DNA of 64,000 nt from Crambe crambe (lineage: Eukaryota; Porifera; Demospongiae; Poecilosclerida; Crambeidae): assembly GCA_963924555.1 (NCBI GenBank), contig OZ004598.1:4116501-4180500 (forward strand), given 5' to 3'. The notes under the pieces are model-generated. The model was given only the letters and a program-made list of their open reading frames with translations, was not told where the DNA came from and did not search any database. Made by a program: the position numbers and the translations under genes. Shown one piece after another: positions 56,915 to 64,000 of this stretch. Each line of letters begins with the position of its first letter. Position 1 is the stretch's first letter.

Positions 56915-59141
56915 TTAATTTCCTATAATGAGAAAATGCCACATCCTATAATCTATTCTGATTGCTCCCTTAAGGACAGGTTTCACTATTCTATTACATA
57001 CCTCTGGGTCAATATCAGTAGTTAAGTGCTGTATGAACAGAAAAGGTAAGGTTTGTAGTGTCTGTTGAGTGACCTCTGAACCCTCTGGTTCCAATACCAT
57101 TGACTGGATCAGCCTATTATAGGAACTAGTAATCACAATCAAGAGTTGTATAATGCATATACCTCAGGGTGTGAAGTCTGTTAGTAGTATCTCTTTCTTC
57201 TGAAGTAAATAAAACAAGTAAACACAAACAAACAAACAAACAAAGACAATAGTTCTCACACACCTTGAAGCAACCGCACCAGTTCAGAGAGCAGTTTAGG
57301 TTTACTGATGAGATATTGCACTCCTTTTTGGTTGATGCTGAAGATAAAATCCTCTTTTACATTTCAGGTCATGCAGCAACTAAAGTTACCTCAAGTTGTA
57401 CAGGGCCATGAGAATAAGATTTCGTAGTTTACAACTAGAGATGTGCATAACAATAATAGCATAACAGTTAAACTAACTTACTATTTGTGTCCAAGGGGTG
57501 CAGCTGTTATTACAGAACAGAATACATCAATTAACCCTCTGCCATCCTCACAGTTGGAGAGAAAATCCCGTCCATAAGTAGATGCTGCTATATCTGAGGG
57601 TAAGAAGGATATTGTAAAATGTTGTTAGAACATTATCACTCACTCGTAACAGTTCCACAGAGAGCCAACACGAACTGTACCTCTGGGTTAGTGTCTTCGG
57701 GTGGGGTGGACTCTTGGTAAGCTTCCATGAAACTGAGGAGGGTGCTACCAACCAGCTGAAGAAACTCACCAACTTTTGACTAGAATTTTTTTGGTTGTAA
57801 AATTATACATTAAGCTACAAGTTAGTGGGTTACAAAAGACAAAAGGCTGGGTCCCAAGTGTGTCCATTATTCGGAGGTTTCACTAGTTCACCTACTTACC
57901 CCACTTAGAATTGAATGCATACATTCTTCATGATGAGATACTCTCCATAGGAGCATGCAACAAGCTGAACCCATGGATGAACAGTACTCTGCCTGCTGAG
58001 TTAACATCCTTTGGAGCTCTCTGGTTTCATTCTAGAGAGGGAGGGAGGTAGGGGAGAGGAGAGGGGGGAGAGGGAGGGAGGGGAGAGGAGGGAGAGGGAG
58101 GGAGGGGAGAGGAGAGAGGGAGGAGAGATGGGGAGGAGTGAGGAGGAGAGGGAGAGGGAGGGAGGGGAGAGGAGAGGAGGGAGAGGGACAAGAACTAACT
58201 TCTTGTACAACAATACCTTAGCAGCATATTGCTCCTTTCTTTCCTGTTCACAATCTGCCATGAGTGCATAATTTTGTCGGCAAAGCTTATTGCACTCTCT
58301 CACCAACCTCTCCTTCTCCTCCGACATCTTCTCTAGCCTCTTTTCTAACACAGGGACTTTGTGTACACAAGAAACATAGAAGTTGTTCAATACTGTTGGA
58401 AGGAGCTCTTTCAGCATCAAAGCTTCAGTAGCAAGCCTGTCAAGATCAGACTTGTGGACTTGGACAATAAGTGAAAAGTCAGTTGTTTTTGTACTTCTTG
58501 GTGGAAGAGAATTATGACAAGTGGCTGAGTTAGAAGTAGTTGTGGATACTTGTATGGAAACTGGAGCATTGCTCATTGTCATACCAGTATTGTGCACTTC
58601 ACTATCACCTTCTCCTTTATAATCACCAAGTATTTGCATAATTTTGTTTCCCGTCCCAGCATTAAGAGAATCAAGTTCATCAGTGCTGAATGCATTAGTG
58701 GTATCCATTTTATCACTGTAGGCTGCATCGACAGTGTCAACTGGATTATCTAAACCAACTGCATCACCTGTACTTGAGCTTGTATCAATTACAGATGTAC
58801 AGCCTTCACCAGTTGCAATGGTGTTTGACACCAAATCAGCGACTGTGTCCACTGCACTACCTGAGATATTCTTTTCAGCTGCTACACTACTTGCATCGTC
58901 AATTTCATCTTGTGGCTGTAAATATGAGTCTATTTCTGGACAGGCTGATGGAGGTTTTGAGAAGACATGTTGGAGGTCCTTCCATTCTTGCACCAAAGAG
59001 TAAAGATTAGTCTTCACAGTCTTCACTAAGAGCTCCTAAATTGGAATGTATGGTAGTCTTATATTAGTGAGCTCACGAGTACTGGTGAAGACACAGCTGA
59101 AGACTTACCACTTCTTTTATCAGCTTTCTTTCGTGATTCAT
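56915..59141 (-). CDS. HSF2BP (MEILB2) orthologue
   Basis: Nine exons: 59141-59109, 59036-58217, about 58032-57903, 57781-57650, 57594-57482, 57440-57390, 57341-57265, 57202-57165 and 57113-56915. After MNHERKLIKEVELLVK and a Ser/Thr/Asp-rich stretch of about 130 residues that vertebrates lack, the conserved coiled coil begins with HKSDLDRLATEALMLKELLP. Then come QQAEYCSSMGSACCMLLWRVS, EVQFVLALCGTVTN, GRDFLSN, LILMALYNLSINQKGVQYL and LHTLRLIQSMVLEP, each clearly matching human HSF2BP. In vertebrates this armadillo-like protein binds BRCA2 and brings it to meiotic recombination sites. The C-terminal tail after the last helix pair looks diverged. The gene converges with the PLA2G15-like gene (355 bp between stops) and follows DECR1 on the same strand. 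Confidence 0.92.
58036..58195. repeat. Polypurine (GGGA)n tract at an HSF2BP acceptor
   Basis: On the gene strand (TCCC)n, ending in CTCTCTAG, the acceptor of the HSF2BP exon encoding NETRELQRML. A long frame over it (SLSLLSPPSLS) is an artefact. Confidence 0.9.
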
Positions 59142-59269
59142 GGCTAACGGGTTAGCTTACAGTGCAGTACAGCTGCATGAATCGCGCATGCTCAGAACTA
59201 TTATGTAATCGATTTGTAATCAGTATAGGTACAGTTTAAAATAGTGCTGCTTAAAATAGTGCAAGGCTA

Positions 59270-61450
<2,181 letters not shown>

Positions 61451-62079
61451 ATGGCGTTTTTGCGACGCAGATTGTTCTCTACTACTATCTTTCGTCGGGT
61501 GAATCTGGCCCACTACGAAGGTCCAGGTCCAACTCGAGCGACACCTTCTCCTACCAATATGGATCCACTGTTGAATAGCCCTGAGCTTCAACAGTTAGGT
61601 AAAAAAGCTAAGGGACCGTGGAAAGAATTCTCCAAGGAAGAGGCTGTTAAACGTAAGTACTTTAAACTCTTATACTGTATCTGTCTCTTTGGAGATGTTG
61701 TACTTTCTAAATAATGCCCACCGTTCATTCTTTTCTTTTCTCCTTCAGTGTACCGAGCTACTTTCCCGCATACATTTAAGGAGACAAAGGAAACAGGAAG
61801 TGGCCATTATAGGACTGTAGTGCCAATTGTAGTGGGTCTTTGTACATTTGCATACTTCTTGAATGTTTTCCTACGAGACAACTGTAAGTTGCAAACAACT
61901 ATTTATCTAGAACACTGTCTTTCTAACACCCCTTTTTATTCTCACTTGTAGTCGGCCCCGAAAAACCCCACACTTATCAAAACCCTGAATGGGAGGAGGC
62001 CAGTCGGCTAAGAAATATCGAGAACAAAATTAACCCAATCGCAGGAGTCAGTTATAAGTATGCAAAGCGCGAGGCATGA
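61451..62079 (+). CDS. Cytochrome c oxidase subunit 4
   Basis: Three exons: 61451-61652, 61749-61883 and 61951-62079. The start is the ATG at 61451, giving MAFLRRRLFSTTIFRR, a typical matrix presequence; a GTG upstream is not used. Family features: GPWKEFSKEEAVKLYRATFPHTF in the matrix part (split by intron 1), one membrane helix (VPIVVGLCTFAYFLNVFL), and after it FGPEKPHTYQNPEWEEAS and NKINPIAGVSYKY, equivalent to the conserved NPI-G motif of COX4. At about 154 residues it is slightly shorter than the human precursor (169). The subunit caps complex IV in the inner membrane and is an ATP-sensing regulatory subunit in mammals. Divergent promoter shared with DECR1; converges with the HMMR-like gene. 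Confidence 0.92.
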
Positions 62080-62389
62080 ACTCTTGACCTCTTCCTCAGT
62101 AGAAGCTGCATATAATTACAATGTACTTTAGAGGTAACTATTGAATTGTTGTATAGTACCAGTCATGGTAGCATAACTTCCTTTTGTGATAATTACGTCC
62201 TGTGTCACTACACACTAGCTGTATGTACTCACTTTTCTCTGTAAGCAAAAAAAATTTTTTTCTTCAGTCTTTCAAGTTTATGATTGAAGAGTACAGGTTT
62301 AGATTGGGAGGAAATTAATATAGCTAGATTCTCTCCAAAAAGTTAAGGAGTGATTGTGCACAAAGCACAAGCAACATGATCACAATGCA

Positions 62390-62620
62390 CCTCTGATCCT
62401 CCAAGAAAAGGACAACCTCTCAACAAAGGACGCCTTTTTGGGCCCCTTTCCCATAGCACAAGTACAATTTTAACCTCTGAGAAAAAGACAAGGAGGCTGT
62501 ACAACATGGCAGAATGGTCAAACTGGTTTTGAGTTGATACAGTGGAACTCGCGAGTAAAGGATCAGCCATTTTGTCCTTTGCAGAGAGGTCCAAATGCTC
62601 AAATTGGACTGATGACCAAG
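62390..62620. repeat. Dispersed repeat fragment (GGACAACCTCT family)
   Basis: Contains GACAACCTCTCAACAAAGG and TACAGTGGAACTCGCGAG with GTCCTTTGCAGAGAGG. Similar fragments occur at about 39295-39480, 57838-57885 and 32100-32240. They look like broken copies of larger CAGTGGAACC-tipped elements. Located between the COX4 and HMMR-like 3' ends. Confidence 0.55.
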
Positions 62621-62750
62621 ACACCAGCTCCTCTAAGGATGATGTCACCTACTCCATAGGTGCGCATGCCAGAATACACCAAATCTTCACTTATTACCAC
62701 AAATTTTATTTAGCCACATAAAATTTAATAATAATATGCTAAAATTCTAA

Positions 62751-64000
62751 CTATGGGGTGATATTCTCTTTTTGCTGTTGTTGATTTGCGTCATTGATAG
62801 TTCTGCCTTTTGATGACGTGTGTCTACTATTAGTGATTTCCAGTCCCTTCTCTGTCAGAATGTGTTGCAATTTATCGACCTGTTCCGTTTTTCTCCTCAG
62901 CCTACTATGCAGTTGAATCACTTCCTGTACAACACATTATATCATCATCACATCAGTGAGATTATGTGTAAGGAACCTTCCAATAATGACACTTGGGACC
63001 CAGCTTTTGTAAAGAGGTTGGAAGTTATATAGTCCACATAGAGTAAAAAGGTATTCCTTTGTTTGAGAGGTTTATCCTCTTTCTCTGAGTGTCATTAATT
63101 TTATCAGAGGTCCCACAATGTTGTAATTGCATACATGTACACACAAATACCTCTTTCAATTTTGCATTTTCTATTTTGACAGTCGCATGATACTGTATTC
63201 TCTGACGTATGTTGTGGTGCCCTGTTATGGCAGCATTTTCTTTGGCCAATTTCTCACACTCCTGCAAAAAATCACTAATGATCACAAAATCGCATGCAGA
63301 TACTATAACAACACACCTTGGAAAGCTTGGCTTTTTCTTCTTGAAGCATCTCCAGCTGAGATCTGATATTCTCTTTGGCCTGAAAGAGGTTTTCTTCGCT
63401 AGATTTGTACCTAAAACAGATTTTCCATTCAATAGAACATTCCAACATGAACAGACTCAAAGGTCAATGGGGGAACTGCTACTGAGGCATGAATGCTCAT
63501 CAATCAGAGGGCGTTGAAGGGGAGCCAGGGGGAAATTTTATATGAAACACTGAGTTGCATAAGGCAATAATCAAGCCCACCCCTCCTCCTCATTACCTAT
63601 CAATTTGCTCAGTGAGGCCAGCCATACACTCTTCATGATGCTGGCATTTCTCTGCGATCTCCAAATTCCTAGCAATTGCTATTTCCTTCTCGGTGATCAA
63701 AGCATCCCTCTCCTGCTGAAGTTGTTTGATCACGTCTGTGGAAGCTTGAAGTTGCGAAGACAATGAGTCTTCGTGCTCCTTCTCGTAACTCAACTTATAA
63801 TGAAGCTCAGCAATAGTAGCCTGCAAAGAATCGCACTCCTCTTTCAACTTTTCCACCATTGAGACTTGCTCCTATAATTTCGGATAATTTCACTCGTATC
63901 ACTTGTATTGGTGAGCAATAATGATCATCATTACCTTCATGCTTTGGAGTTCCTTGTTTTTCTCTTCTCTGGATTTCTCATAGCCTTCAATCATCTCAGC
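62751..64000 (-). CDS. HMMR-like coiled-coil protein, 3' end (5' end outside window)
   Basis: At least five exons are visible: from the right edge to about 63938, 63871-63596, about 63411-63316, about 63263-63150 and 62924-62751. All encode heptad-rich coiled coil (for example LKEECDSLQATIAELHYKL). The C-terminal part has GHHNIRQRIQYHATVKIENAKL, corresponding to the GHQNxKQKIxHVVKLKxEN block of HMMR (RHAMM), followed at the same spacing by EVIQLHSRLRRKTEQVDKLQ, and ends KENITP. KIF15 has a related tail, so that kinesin is the main alternative. HMMR organises spindle microtubules and centrosomes. The motor or N-terminal domain that would decide is beyond the window. Confidence 0.65.

Noticed and set aside
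62751-64000. Annotation as kinesin KIF15
   Set aside because: The C-terminal spacing of the GHxN block and following EV-x-x-L segment fits HMMR better, and no motor domain is in the window; kept only as an alternative.

Overview
The window looks like nuclear DNA of an early-branching animal, most likely a demosponge (inference). It is AT-rich and gene-dense, with genes cut into many short GT-AG exons. The conserved proteins are clearly animal-type: VIRMA, CFAP418, HSF2BP, DECR1, DGCR6, lysosomal phospholipase A2, COX4 and an HMMR-like protein. They sit beside lineage-specific 7TM receptors, death-domain relics, dense (CT)n arrays and foldback elements. I saw no bacterial operons, CRISPR arrays or rRNA, and recognised no tRNA (no scan was possible).

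Layout. 1-2500: an NHL-repeat gene (+), probably with an upstream transmembrane exon. 2500-13600: a tandem segmental array of two units, each with a minus-strand 7TM receptor, a decayed immune-receptor-like fragment (C-terminal domain plus death domain) and a copy of the last exon of VIRMA. 13626-25712 (-): VIRMA, the scaffold of the m6A writer complex, in about 40 exons. 25864-27103 (+): CFAP418, head-to-head with VIRMA and using one GC-AG intron. 27304-44579 (-): a secreted alpha/beta hydrolase of bacterial-looking family, with large repeat-filled introns. 45138-50135 (+): a 484-residue protein that matches only the regulatory array of phospholipase C-gamma (split PH, SH2, SH2, SH3, split PH) and has no catalytic domain. 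51503-52117 (-): DGCR6, single exon. 52738-56560 (+): PLA2G15-like lysosomal phospholipase. 56915-59141 (-): HSF2BP. 59270-61347 (-): mitochondrial DECR1. 61451-62079 (+): COX4, head-to-head with DECR1. 62751 to the right edge (-): 3' end of an HMMR-like coiled-coil gene.

How the genes relate. There is no single pathway. Close head-to-head pairs (VIRMA/CFAP418, 151 bp; DECR1/COX4, 103 bp) probably share bidirectional promoters, and the second pair joins two mitochondrial proteins. Convergent pairs end 200-1400 bp apart. VIRMA, CFAP418 and DECR1 also lie near one another on human 8q21-q22, which hints at ancient linkage. The most unusual gene is the free-standing PLC-gamma regulatory array, whose second SH2 has lost the phosphotyrosine-binding arginine. 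The most unusual structural pattern is that simple pyrimidine repeats have repeatedly expanded exactly at 3' splice sites.
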